From an uncultured Brevibacillus sp. (GTDB lineage: Bacteria; Bacillota; Bacilli; Brevibacillales; Brevibacillaceae): a stretch of 64,000 nucleotides of DNA. This document shows, one piece after another, positions 1-7,802 of this stretch. The stretch lies in the NCBI RefSeq assembly GCF_947502445.1, contig NZ_CANMZW010000002.1:310001-374000 (forward strand), written 5' to 3'. The number at the start of each line of letters is the position of its first letter. The first letter of the stretch is position 1. The position numbers and the translations under genes were made by a program. Below the pieces are notes generated by a model, which was given only the letters and a program-made list of their open reading frames with translations, did not search any database and had not been told where the DNA came from.

Positions 1-2
1 CC

Positions 3-596
3 CTAACATTTCACACAGGGGACGTCAGTGAAAATGATATGTATAAACTAATGATTGGCTCTGTCGTTCCAAGACCGATTGCTTGGGTATCGTCAATGAG
101 CGAGGATGGAATCTTAAATTTGGCTCCATTTAGCTTTTTCACGGTTGCCTCTCGCAATCCACCCACCCTCGTAATCTCCATCGGACCAGGTGTTGACGAA
201 CGCAAGGGAACCGAAAAAGATACCCTTACTAATATTCGTGAAGTACGTGAGTATGTCATTAATATAGTGCCTGCTCCGCTCGGCGAAGCGATGGTTCGTT
301 CTTCTGCTAGCGTCGAATGGCATTGCAATGAATTTAAGCTGGCAGGGGTGACACCACGACTCAGTCAAACGAGCGTAGTTCCTTCTGTGCTTGAAGCCCC
401 TATAGCCTTTGAGCTTAGACTGGATCGAATTATCCCGCTTGGAACAGATCATCTTGTACTCGGTATCGTAAAATCCGTTCACATCAACCCACTCGTATAC
501 GCTGGCGAGTTTAAAATCGATATCGATGCTTTACGGCCACTCGCTAGCTTGGCAGGTAATTACGCCGAGATTACGCCTGTATTTTCATTGGGGTAA
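3..596 (+). CDS. Flavin reductase-like FMN-binding protein, 5' end cut by window
   Basis: Member of the flavin reductase-like/DIM6-NTAB split-barrel family, which binds FMN and in some members reduces flavins for a partner oxygenase. The frame is open to the left edge and the residues before the first internal ATG at 39 (TFHTGDVSEND then MYKL) look like the usual family N-terminus, so the true start lies a few codons outside the window. The SVVPRPIAWVSS segment and the following NLAPFSFF block are typical of the family. About 198 residues are visible. The substrate and any partner are unknown. The next gene converges from the other strand. Confidence 0.8.
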   Translation, partial: LTFHTGDVSENDMYKLMIGSVVPRPIAWVSSMSEDGILNLAPFSFFTVASRNPPTLVISIGPGVDERKGTEKDTLTNIREVREYVINIVPAPLGEAMVRSSASVEWHCNEFKLAGVTPRLSQTSVVPSVLEAPIAFELRLDRIIPLGTDHLVLGIVKSVHINPLVYAGEFKIDIDALRPLASLAGNYAEITPVFSLG

Positions 597-615
597 CTGA
601 TCTTTTCATGTCTAA

Positions 616-831
616 TTATGCTCTGCCTTTTCTTATTTTCCAAAATTCTGCGAAGTACGTAACGATTAGCAAAAGCAGACAAAGCCACCAAAAGCCTGGT
701 TGAATACTATACAAAACGCAGGGTAGAGCCCCCGACCCGATGAGGGTTAGATTGCGGTATCGCGGATATTTCACAGAGAAAAGCGTAATCAAGAGTCCAA
801 TGATCAAGACGACAATAGGAAATTTCTCCAC
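616..831 (-). CDS. Small membrane protein, unrecognised
   Basis: A 71-residue protein with two hydrophobic stretches, about residues 5-19 and 45-62, and a basic C-terminus (KIRKGRA), so probably a two-pass inner-membrane protein. I do not recognise a family. The start is a GTG at 831 preceded by AGGAGGG, which is better placed than any ATG. It lies 11 bp downstream of another small membrane protein gene on the same strand, so the two are probably cotranscribed. No function is assigned. Confidence 0.6.
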   Translation of the reverse strand: MEKFPIVVLIIGLLITLFSVKYPRYRNLTLIGSGALPCVLYSIQPGFWWLCLLLLIVTYFAEFWKIRKGRA

Positions 832-842
832 ATCCTGCCCTC

Positions 843-1166
843 CTATTCTGGATTGCTGTTCTTTTGTATGTATACTTCCAAGCTTCTGAAGATAAGTAGG
901 ATCAATTCACAAAAAAGCTTCCACAAAAGAGTGCCCACGATAAAAATAATCACAGCCGTCAGGAAGCCAAGGAAGTAGTTTGTTTCCATTACTGACGTAT
1001 ACATTCCGTAAATTGACGGAACCCATTTCTCTGCTAGGAAGGTCAGTGCGGCGATTCTGCCGATGACAATCGCATAAAAAGCAATCGGTACCATTCCAAT
1101 GAAAAATAGCAGCCGAATAATTTCCTTCGCTGTTTTTGCTCCAAACTCGAAAAAATTGGCCAACAT
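843..1166 (-). CDS. Small multi-pass membrane protein, unrecognised
   Basis: About 107 residues with three hydrophobic segments (roughly 17-42, 55-62 and 68-95). I recognise no family. The frame opens at a GTG at 1175, but the ATG at 1166 sits 8 nt after GGGAG and is the likelier start. It heads a two-gene unit with the 71-residue membrane protein downstream. No catalytic or binding motif is visible. Confidence 0.6.
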   Translation of the reverse strand: MLANFFEFGAKTAKEIIRLLFFIGMVPIAFYAIVIGRIAALTFLAEKWVPSIYGMYTSVMETNYFLGFLTAVIIFIVGTLLWKLFCELILLIFRSLEVYIQKNSNPE

Positions 1167-1345
1167 GTACTTCACTCCCTCTTCTCTCTATTCTTTGACC
1201 GCGCAAGCCAACAGTAAATGACGATTCCTTTCGCTAATCGTAGCAAATACTCCCCACTTTTATTCATGCTATTTCTAGGAAGAGAGCGAGTATTTGTGGT
1301 ATCTTTATCATGATCGTGTCCAATTGGTCGATCGGAGGTGAAGCG

Positions 1346-1612
1346 ATGGAATTTTCCTTGGATATGTCGCTATTGCTGCTGGCACTGGGATTGTCAGGTT
1401 ATTTAGTCGCTCACCTGTTTAGCGGACCTGCAGCGCCCTTTGTACTGCGAGTGCCTTTGCCCTACGAACTGGCTTGCCCAAACCACGATAACGGCGCTGT
1501 ACGTTTGAGCCGCAGACCGAGAATTCTATTTGTTCGGCGCAAAGCTCCACCAAAGGAATATAACTGTTCTCTGGATGGCGCAGAACCACTCTCCTTCTTG
1601 TATTGCTCGTGA
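1346..1612 (+). CDS. Possible small membrane-anchored protein, unrecognised
   Basis: An 88-residue frame begins with ATG 5 nt after a strong GGAGGTG at 1334-1340. The first 30 residues contain one hydrophobic segment (LLLLALGLSGYLVAHLF), followed by a basic, cysteine-containing tail with no known motif. The good ribosome site and a plus-strand terminator about 100 bp downstream support transcription. The tail composition is not clearly protein-like, so the gene could be damaged or false. Confidence 0.4.
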   Translation: MEFSLDMSLLLLALGLSGYLVAHLFSGPAAPFVLRVPLPYELACPNHDNGAVRLSRRPRILFVRRKAPPKEYNCSLDGAEPLSFLYCS

Positions 1613-1716
1613 GAAGCATCTAAGGGGATTTTACCGTTCTCGTCTGGGAAAGAGCGTGCTGATGCGAGGAAGCTCTGTTTTGGAAGCGAAGCAGGAATAA
1701 ATTGACTTGGATGAGA

Positions 1717-1741
1717 CCCCTTGTTTATCAAGGGGTTTTTC
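1717..1741 (+). terminator. Rho-independent terminator
   Basis: CCCCTTG (1717-1723) pairs with CAAGGGG (1729-1735) across a 5-nt loop and is followed by TTTTT. It ends transcription from the small gene at 1346. Confidence 0.8.
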
Positions 1742-1781
1742 TTGTGCCCCGAAAACCTCTGGCCATCCGGTGCTTCTCCTA

Positions 1782-2723
1782 TCACTCCAATACAATATCA
1801 AATACCTTACGACTGATTGTATGATGCACATCACTGTTAAAATTAAGCAGTACCGCAACACCCAGCTTTTTACTGGGGATCATTGCGACAAGCGAACGGA
1901 CTGCTAATTGACCCCCGCCATGATTGCCTCATATGCGCAGCTGCATATCTTGCTAAATCATTAGAGGTTGAGTAAAGAAATCCAATAGGAGCCGAAATCG
2001 GATTTTTCGGGTAATACTGAGCATGATCACCGTCTGACTCGACCCGTTCATGATCGTAGGTCGTCCTAGACATTTTCAGTGGTCCCCATACATACTTTTC
2101 GAAATGAGACTCCCAAGATTGTCCACTGACCTTTTCAAACAGATCACAAAGGCATCCGTACAATAATCCCAGCTTGTACCCGGGCGATGGCATAATTGAA
2201 CACCTAAACACCATTTGGTTATGTCTTCACGGCTGCGGATACCTGCTAGAACCTCTTCAGTCAAGCCATAATAATTTAGCGCTTCTTGAAATTCAGTCGG
2301 ATAGTCGGAATAGATCTCCCTTACATTTGGCGCAATTAAATTGGCGATGCCCAAATCTGTTGGGAATCCAGCTGTATGACTTAACAACTGGCCGACCGTT
2401 ATCCTGTCACTCATCTTTTTGTCCTTCGTGCGAAAATACGGTAAGTACTCTACAACAGGAGTCTCCAGATCAATAAGCCCCTGTTCTCTTGCCTGCATGA
2501 TACTAGTTGCCATAAAGTTTTTTGATTTGCTTTGAATACTCATCATCGTATCAGGTGTAATCTTTCTTAGTGTACTTCCTAATTGGGAATAACCAAATCC
2601 TTTTGCGTAAATGATTTCGTTCTCATACGTAATAGACACACTAATCCCGACAGTATGCTGGTTCTCCCATCATTCATTTATGAAATGAGTGAGTTCGTGT
2701 ACTTTACTGTTTATGCTTTTCAT
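1782..2723 (-). pseudogene. Decayed serine hydrolase (beta-lactamase/PBP-like) gene
   Basis: Three minus-strand frames together read as one class C beta-lactamase-like serine hydrolase. An ATG at 2723 with GAGGT upstream starts MKSINSKVHELTHFINE. An in-frame TGA at 2670-2672 follows, then the reading continues through AKGFGYSQLG, the SxxK-type SKSK and LLSHTAGFPTDLG. A frameshift near 2150-2220 moves to ..CEKVSGQSWESHFEKYVWGPLKMSRTTY-like sequence, and another near 1915 moves to AVRSLVAMIPSKKLGVAVLLNF, ending at TGA 1782. The Tyr-x-Asn region is destroyed. Family membership is clear; the specific substrate is not. A healthy relative of the same superfamily lies at 34559. Confidence 0.85.
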
Positions 2724-2829
2724 CGGAACCGACCTCGATTTTCTATTGATTTTTGTAATTTCGTTACTTGTTCCCCCTTCAAGTAATACGGAAAAACCCA
2801 TATTTTGGACACTGGTGTTTAACGCCCGT

Positions 2830-3528
2830 CTATTTAAATCGACTTTCCGTAACAATCTTTACATATCCGACAGTAGCTGGATCACCATCCGAATCTTTTC
2901 CTACTCGAACATTGTAATATCCATCGATACTACCGAAATCTATATATGGTGGATTCTCCTTTACCGGTTTCGCGCCGTCCTTTACAATCAATCCAACTGT
3001 GCGCATCGCGATGATCGCATTGTCTGGATACTTGATAGCCTCCACTGGTTTCGCTTCGATCCTCGCTGCAACCCCTTCGATGAACATGATACTGACGGAT
3101 CCATATGACATTTTATAGGTATGGAGAACGTATGGTGTTTTCTCTTCTGTAGATAATGACGTCCATTCTCCGCTTTCCGAAGCAACAGCCTCCCCTAATA
3201 AGGCAGTTACACTGGCTTCCGTATTTCCGGCGTATTTACTTACCTCAATGGGAGGCCACTTGGATTCCGGGGGTAGTTTTGACGAGATCCCGGAGTCAGA
3301 GTAAGAAAAACCAACTTTCACCGAGATGTTACCTGCAGGCTGTTCAGCCTGTTCGGGCTTCTCTAGTCCATACTTTGCTGCTATCTCTGCTTTACTTTCT
3401 TCCGTTAGCTCCGGCTTTATCAACGTATTCGTTGTCGAAGTGACTTCCCGAAATCCCGAATCTGCTGGTTCACCACTACACCCTGTCAAAATTGCGAGAG
3501 AAGTTAGTACGTATAATGAGCGTTTCAT
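2830..3528 (-). CDS. Lipoprotein, unrecognised
   Basis: A 232-residue secreted protein with an N-terminal signal MKRSLYVLTSLAILTGC; the LTGC box predicts lipid attachment at Cys17 and anchoring to the outer face of the membrane. The mature part is polar, mixed alpha/beta in character, and I recognise no domain. It ends about 100 bp before the start of the dead serine hydrolase on the same strand. It may share a transcript with it. Confidence 0.75.
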   Translation of the reverse strand: MKRSLYVLTSLAILTGCSGEPADSGFREVTSTTNTLIKPELTEESKAEIAAKYGLEKPEQAEQPAGNISVKVGFSYSDSGISSKLPPESKWPPIEVSKYAGNTEASVTALLGEAVASESGEWTSLSTEEKTPYVLHTYKMSYGSVSIMFIEGVAARIEAKPVEAIKYPDNAIIAMRTVGLIVKDGAKPVKENPPYIDFGSIDGYYNVRVGKDSDGDPATVGYVKIVTESRFK

Positions 3529-3586
3529 AGCACAAACATTCCTTTTTTATCCAATAATACCACGAAAAAACTGATGTTTACTGAAC

Positions 3587-3619
3587 AAAAAAAGAACGTC
3601 GCCCAATTTGAGCAACGTT
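3587..3619 (-). terminator. Rho-independent terminator
   Basis: On the minus strand, a 12-bp stem with three mismatched or wobble positions (arms 3608-3619 and 3595-3606) is followed by CTTTTTTT. It lies just downstream of the lipoprotein gene that ends at 3684. Confidence 0.8.
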
Positions 3620-3683
3620 TGCATTCAATTTATTACCAAAAAATGTTTATCAATCTCACAGGACTAGCCAGGATGTTTTCTTT

Positions 3684-4211
3684 TTATCTATCTCCTTGCA
3701 TACTACTCAGTTTCCATTCGTTATTTTCCTCAGTGAAGGATAATTCTAGTGTGCCTGAGTAAGTCTCATCGTTTATCCATACCTCATAATCTGTAATAAA
3801 CCGTTCATCTTTATATAGATCGAAAGACCTCTGACGGAAAGTGCTTCCCTCCCTAACGAATGGAATGGTTATGGTTTCGTTCTCCACTTTATAAACAAAA
3901 TTCCTTCCTTCTATGGCAGCTAGTTTGGAAATATACGGTTTGACTTTTTCAGTTTCCCCTTTCATCATAGCTCGAAATATTTCCCTTGCCTGTAAATCTA
4001 CGATATTTCGTAATTCGTAGATTTTAGTATTAACATCAATCTTTTGTATTGCGTCAGCCAAGGAAGTTTCAAGTTCTTTGTTTTTATTTTTCAATTGAGT
4101 AATTTCAGCTTGTAACCTCTCTATTTCGGTTTGATTGGTAGCTACATTTGAACAGGCGACCATTACTAAAACACTAAGGATAAACATGATCAGAACTAAG
4201 CTCTTTTTCAT
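3684..4211 (-). CDS. Lipoprotein with N-terminal coiled coil, unrecognised
   Basis: A 175-residue lipoprotein beginning MKKSLVLIMFILSVLVMVAC; VAC is followed by SN, so lipidation at Cys20 is expected. Residues about 25-60 (QTEIERLQAEITQLKNKNKELETSL) form a heptad-like coiled coil. The C-terminal half ends in a W-bearing beta-rich block (EENNEWKLSSMQGD) that resembles many small extracytoplasmic domains but has no family I can name. The start ATG at 4211 is preceded by GGAGA; a longer frame begins at 4244 without a ribosome site. Confidence 0.75.
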   Translation of the reverse strand: MKKSLVLIMFILSVLVMVACSNVATNQTEIERLQAEITQLKNKNKELETSLADAIQKIDVNTKIYELRNIVDLQAREIFRAMMKGETEKVKPYISKLAAIEGRNFVYKVENETITIPFVREGSTFRQRSFDLYKDERFITDYEVWINDETYSGTLELSFTEENNEWKLSSMQGDR

Positions 4212-4451
4212 CCCAAATCTCCTATGATTGAATTTAATAACCACTTCATTTTATTCCGTTTATCTTCATTTTCACGCAACTTTGATATCCAATTCAGAAT
4301 GAATACGCCTCCATTATAGTCAAATTAAACATATTTTCACTATTCTGGTCAAAGGGGCGACCGCCAACATTTCGTAAATTTTGTACACTAACAAGACTTA
4401 CTTAAGAAAAACAGCGATTTTCTGTCTGAGTGGGTTCATTATACCTCCTCC

Positions 4452-4487
4452 ATTAAAAAGAAAAAAATGCCATGCTAGGTGCATGAC
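4452..4487 (-). terminator. Rho-independent terminator
   Basis: Read on the minus strand, GTCATGC (4487-4481) pairs with GCATGGC (4475-4469) and runs into ATTTTTTTC. It serves the SMI1/KNR4 gene ending at 4672. The rest of 4212-4671 shows no gene I can support. Confidence 0.7.
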
Positions 4488-4671
4488 AATAAATGACCGC
4501 TTTCGTTGGATTTCAACTAGTGTTTCACAAGAATCAATTTTCCTTATAACGTCTAATCGATTGGTATGAATACAATCAACTTCCTAGCAGTAGTTTGATT
4601 TACACTGTTTATCTGAATCATCTAAAGTTATCTTCATAATTCTATCCTCTTCAATTTCCCATTTTATTAAA

Positions 4672-5127
4672 CTACTTCGTCCAATGCCAGAATTTTTGCC
4701 CTTGGCATACAATAAATCGATCAAACCAAGTCTCAAAATTCATGTTTAATGGTACCGCATCTTCAAACTGATCAATTTTGCCCTTTACATACATATAGTT
4801 AGGATTTCCCTCTCGATATTCTCTGGAGTTAATCACTATATTCTCTCCGTAGATATAAGCAATGCTATAACACTCTTCATAGGGATCTTCAGAATGAAAG
4901 TCAATCAATTCGTCTACCTTGTAAAGGTCATTTTCTCCACCATACTTTGGATCATCAAATAGTTTACATCCATTTGTTATTAGTAAAAATCTCTTATAGT
5001 CCTCTGGTAACACCCAATCCGTCTTACTCTCCAATTTCTCAATAGCTTCAAGCGTAGCAGGAGTACTAAACTTACAAACAGCTTTATGTAACTCGCCTTC
5101 CCCCCAGTAAATCTCATAGGCTCCCAC
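4672..5127 (-). CDS. SMI1/KNR4 (SUKH) family protein, probable immunity protein
   Basis: A 151-residue SMI1/KNR4-type protein. The pattern LEAIEKLESKTDWVLPEDYK..LLITNG followed by a later W-F pair (FETWFDRFI) is the SUKH signature. In bacteria this superfamily supplies immunity proteins to polymorphic and contact-dependent toxins as well as housekeeping roles. The start is a GTG at 5127 with a modest AGGA upstream. No toxin gene is intact next to it; the surrounding 1 kb holds short coding debris on the same strand. The family is clear; the partner toxin is unknown. Confidence 0.75.
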   Translation of the reverse strand: MGAYEIYWGEGELHKAVCKFSTPATLEAIEKLESKTDWVLPEDYKRFLLITNGCKLFDDPKYGGENDLYKVDELIDFHSEDPYEECYSIAYIYGENIVINSREYREGNPNYMYVKGKIDQFEDAVPLNMNFETWFDRFIVCQGQKFWHWTK

Positions 5128-5139
5128 TTTTTCCTGTCT

Positions 5140-5400
5140 CTTTTAAAGAGATTCAATCGATAGCTCAATGAGTGATTTACCCAAGTGTTGTCCCTTCCTT
5201 TCTTAATAAATTGCCAAATTCATATAGTTATCCATTCATAATCACCGTGTCTTACAAACCAATGTTCACCCCCATCCCTGTGAAACTGATTTGTCTATTG
5301 CAGGATTATTACTGATTTCTTCTAATCCACATTATCTCTTGGTTTTAAATTTCTTTAAACTGATCTTCATAGCTTAAATAATCCATTTTGACAGCAAACC
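5140..5400 (-). pseudogene. Coding debris upstream of the SMI1 gene
   Basis: On the minus strand a GAGGAGG site precedes a 13-codon frame starting MDYLSYEDQFKEI. After several stops a different frame reads EHWFVRHGDYEWITI, a stop, then IWQFIKKGRDNTWV with protein-like composition. No single open frame survives. This looks like one or two short genes in advanced decay. I cannot name the family. Confidence 0.35.
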
Positions 5401-5419
5401 TCCTCACGAAATCACCGTT

Positions 5420-5614
5420 TTATTCTTTAAATCTGGCGGGTTTCTCCACATAACTATCAATTACATAGCCACATTTAGTACAAATTCTATGAATTATGGT
5501 TGATCCAAGAGCAAAAAACTTGTCTAAAGGAAGTACTGCCGCATGCCCAGCTTGCTTACCTCTTCCGACTTCATAACATCCACATTTCGGGCATTGTTCT
5601 TTTTGATTATCCAT
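5420..5614 (-). CDS. Small zinc-ribbon protein
   Basis: A 64-residue protein with two CxxC knuckles, CPKCGC near residue 8 and CTKCGY near residue 44, giving a classic zinc ribbon. Small free-standing ribbons of this type often bind nucleic acid or a protein partner, but the role here is unknown. The start is ATG 5614, 5 nt after GAGGTG; the frame also opens at 5638 without a good ribosome site. It lies between debris of other short genes. Confidence 0.65.
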   Translation of the reverse strand: MDNQKEQCPKCGCYEVGRGKQAGHAAVLPLDKFFALGSTIIHRICTKCGYVIDSYVEKPARFKE

Positions 5615-5634
5615 TCGTGCACCTCGCTTCCATA

Positions 5635-5830
5635 TCAAATCTTCATTTCATTCAATTCGATGCCTTTTTGTTTTATTTCATTGAAGTGTTCAACAGACAG
5701 AATTTCCTTCATCACTCAATTCCCTCTTTCGTTGAAAATCTTCTGTTATTGAATATACATTCTGTATTTATCGAATTTGCTGTCCATCCAATCTTCTTCT
5801 CTTGTAGGATCATAATCTAACCACCACAAA
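5635..5830 (-). pseudogene. Short coding remnants upstream of the zinc-ribbon gene
   Basis: Two protein-like pieces can be read on the minus strand: a 25-codon frame from ATG 5712 with GAGGGA upstream (begins MKEILSVEHFNEIKQ), and a frame ending at 5746 that contains DYDPTREEDWMDSKFDK. Both look like ends of longer vanished genes. The family is not recognised. Confidence 0.35.
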
Positions 5831-5890
5831 AAGGAGAGTTTTCATAAACTTGAATATTCTGCACATCTCCCAATCAAAGATTGATATCAT

Positions 5891-6145
5891 TTAACTGTGA
5901 TTATGAATTACACTCAGTACCAGATAGGCCGAATGCAAGATTACGCCAACAACTCCTTGCCATCTTCCCTTATGTAAATCTTTTCTGTATCGAATCAAAC
6001 CTATAATACTCACAATTAATCCAATCAAAAATATAAAACCGAGATCATAAATAAAGAGTGAAACAATTGCTGAATAAAAACCAGTTAGGCAGAAACGGTT
6101 AAATTTCCTTTTCTTTTCAACGGTTACTTCTTGCACTGACACCAC
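5891..6145 (-). CDS. Small two-pass membrane protein
   Basis: An 84-residue protein with hydrophobic segments at about 21-50 and 64-78 separated by a basic loop (RYRKDLHKGRWQG). The spacing and the short G-rich turn before segment two resemble the DUF4190-type small membrane proteins of Firmicutes, but the match is by eye. The start is GTG at 6145 or the next codon; the ribosome site is weak. No functional residue can be pointed to. Confidence 0.5.
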   Translation of the reverse strand: MVSVQEVTVEKKRKFNRFCLTGFYSAIVSLFIYDLGFIFLIGLIVSIIGLIRYRKDLHKGRWQGVVGVILHSAYLVLSVIHNHS

Positions 6146-6363
6146 TCACTTCTGGATGAAATTAGTCTTTGATTTATCTTCTTGCGCCAAACACAGTAAG
6201 TTATATCCCGATTCCTACTCTCACCGTTTTTAGTTGATTCTTAATAGGTTATTCATGATCTATTACCCATTCCAATTATACCAAATATTACTTGTGCATT
6301 CGAAATAGTGCTGTGGTTTACTGTTGGCGTTTAAATGACGTGTTGTGAGCTTAGTAGTAGTTA

Positions 6364-6396
6364 GGACACTCGCCTTGATGGGCGAGTGTCCTTTTG
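6364..6396 (+). terminator. Orphan strong plus-strand terminator
   Basis: GGACACTCGCC (6364-6374) and GGCGAGTGTCC (6381-6391) form an 11-bp perfect stem followed by TTTTG. There is no plus-strand gene within 4.7 kb upstream that it could serve, so it is probably left over from a lost gene. Confidence 0.7.
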
Positions 6397-6421
6397 TATT
6401 GGTTCAATATTCATTAATCAT

Positions 6422-6595
6422 CTAAATGAGCAAGTAGACTGTACTTTTGATACTTCTTTCCGATTCCCTCACAGCTACTGTATACTTGCCGCGTTCCCGA
6501 AGGAATTTAATATAGTGTATGATATGGCCTTTTGTTAAAATCTTTGAAGAGCAGTACAGCAAAAAACTGTCAATTTGGTACTCTAGTCCTGTCAT
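6422..6595 (-). pseudogene. Tyrosine recombinase N-terminal relic
   Basis: A 57-codon minus-strand frame from ATG 6595, preceded by GGGGTG, reads EYQIDSFLLYCSSK and then YIKFLRERGKYTVAVRE before a TAG at 6422. These two blocks look like the core-binding (SAM-like) domain of phage-type integrases, but the helix between them is missing, so an internal deletion has occurred. No catalytic R-H-R-Y region is present. The remaining sequence of 6146-6750 shows no other gene. Confidence 0.55.
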
Positions 6596-6750
6596 AAAAA
6601 CACCCCGTTCATGGTTTTTTGAACCAATAAACAGGGAAAATTAGTTAGTCATACTCTCGGTAACTAATCGCCTCTGAAAAGAAGTTTATAGCAAAAACCG
6701 AGAGCATCCGATATTCATCCATAAGCCTAAAATCCTTGTCCTGCCTACTC

Positions 6751-7539
6751 TCAGCTAATCTTCGCCTCAATCCGCAGCTTGTCCGCCACCATGGCGATAA
6801 ACTCGGAGTTGGTCGGCTTCGCCTTGGTGTTGGAGATTGTGTAGCCAAACAAGCTGGAGATGGAGTCAAGATTACCACGAGACCATGCTACCTCGATAGC
6901 GTGGCGTATAGCGCGCTCTACGCGGCTTGCGGTGGTGTTGAACTTTTTGGCAATGTCCGGATACAGCACCTTTGTAATAGAGCCGAGCAGCTCCACGTCG
7001 TTGTATACCATCGTAATCGCTTCACGCAAATACAAATAACCTTTAATGTGCGCAGGAACTCCAATTTCATGGATGATGCTGGTAATGCTCGCATCGAGAT
7101 TGCGCCCTCTGACTTGCAGAGTTGATTGAGGCTTAACGGAAGAAACGAAGGATGAGGCCGGTTTGGTCGTAATGATTTGACGGATGCGCTGAGCCAGAAC
7201 TTCCATGTCAAACGGCTTGAGAATGTAATAAGCTGCACCAAGCTCGACTGCTTTTTTCGTGATTTCTTCCTGGCCAAAGGCAGTAAGCATAATAATTTTC
7301 GGCTGTGGGCTCAAACGCATTGCCTGGATTTGCTCCAAAACAGCCAAGCCATCTAAATGTGGCATGATGATGTCAAGAATCAGGACGTCAGGTACCCGAT
7401 CCTGCAACAAGCGTACTACTTCGTTGCCGTTGTATGCCACACCTACTACATTCATGTCATACTGGCTGCTGATGTACTCTTCTAACAGGTTTACAAATTC
7501 TCGGTTATCATCTGCCAACAACACTTCAATCTTGCTCAA
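6751..7539 (-). CDS. spo0A: Sporulation master regulator Spo0A
   Basis: Phosphorelay output regulator that, when phosphorylated, binds 0A boxes and commits the cell to sporulation. The 262-residue protein has a receiver domain (about 1-125; acidic pocket LLADD, phospho-acceptor in [14 protein letters not shown], Lys in YILKPFD) and the Spo0A C-terminal DNA-binding domain (from about 150; [18 protein letters not shown] and [17 protein letters not shown]). The start is TTG at 7539 with AGGAGG 7 nt upstream; the frame is open farther but lacks a better site. It lies downstream of spoIVB, the usual order. The upstream gap carries a sigma-H promoter and 0A boxes, implying autoregulation. Confidence 0.97.
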   Translation of the reverse strand: MSKIEVLLADDNREFVNLLEEYISSQYDMNVVGVAYNGNEVVRLLQDRVPDVLILDIIMPHLDGLAVLEQIQAMRLSPQPKIIMLTAFGQEEITKKAVELGAAYYILKPFDMEVLAQRIRQIITTKPASSFVSSVKPQSTLQVRGRNLDASITSIIHEIGVPAHIKGYLYLREAITMVYNDVELLGSITKVLYPDIAKKFNTTASRVERAIRHAIEVAWSRGNLDSISSLFGYTISNTKAKPTNSEFIAMVADKLRIEAKIS

Positions 7540-7643
7540 AGTCGTTCCTCCTAACAAATGGACGGTCTTTTGGAAAGAAGGTGGCAATCTAGAGGTTGAA
7601 AATTTCTAAATGGATAAGTCCATCCCATCTTTTCACTACAAAA

Positions 7644-7673
7644 ATAATTCGACAAACGCATATCCATTCCTGC
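7644..7673 (-). promoter_or_regulatory. Sigma-H type promoter of spo0A
   Basis: On the minus strand GCAGGAATG (-35 box at 7673-7665) is followed after 11 nt by GTCGAATTA (-10 box at 7653-7645). This fits the sigma-H pattern RnAGGAwww-N11-12-RnnGAATww almost fully. It lies about 105 bp upstream of the TTG start and matches the known use of a sigma-H promoter for spo0A in Bacillus. Confidence 0.7.
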
Positions 7674-7744
7674 TAATGACGAAAGATTGAATGATTTAAG
7701 TGATATTTCGACAAAGAATACCTTCTTTCATACTACATTCGGCA
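7648..7744 (-). promoter_or_regulatory. Three Spo0A boxes upstream of spo0A
   Basis: Minus-strand TGNCGAA boxes are seen at 7654-7648 (TGTCGAA, overlapping the sigma-H -10), 7713-7707 (TGTCGAA) and 7744-7738 (TGCCGAA). Multiple 0A boxes in front of spo0A are known in Bacillus subtilis; the box inside the -10 would let Spo0A~P touch the promoter directly. Confidence 0.65.
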
Positions 7745-7762
7745 AAATTGACAAGAAAATGG

Positions 7763-7793
7763 AAAAAGCCGCCTCGCTTACATGCGTGACGGC
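7763..7793 (-). terminator. Terminator after spoIVB
   Basis: Minus-strand GCCG (7793-7790) pairs with CGGC (7771-7768), with an inner CGC/GCG, and runs into TTTTTCC. It separates spoIVB from the spo0A promoter. Confidence 0.6.
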
Positions 7794-7802
7794 CCGTCGT
7801 AT

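Noticed and set aside
1462..1785. Minus-strand frame opposite the small gene at 1346
   Set aside because: Overlaps the plus-strand terminator and the end of the dead serine hydrolase; no ribosome site.
4381..4569. Plus-strand 62-codon frame
   Set aside because: No ribosome site, starts in AT-rich gap and crosses a minus-strand terminator; composition not protein-like.
6654..6704. CTCTCGGT/ACCGAGAG inverted repeat as spo0A terminator
   Set aside because: The loop is 35 nt and the T run lies inside it, not after the stem; evidence too weak.
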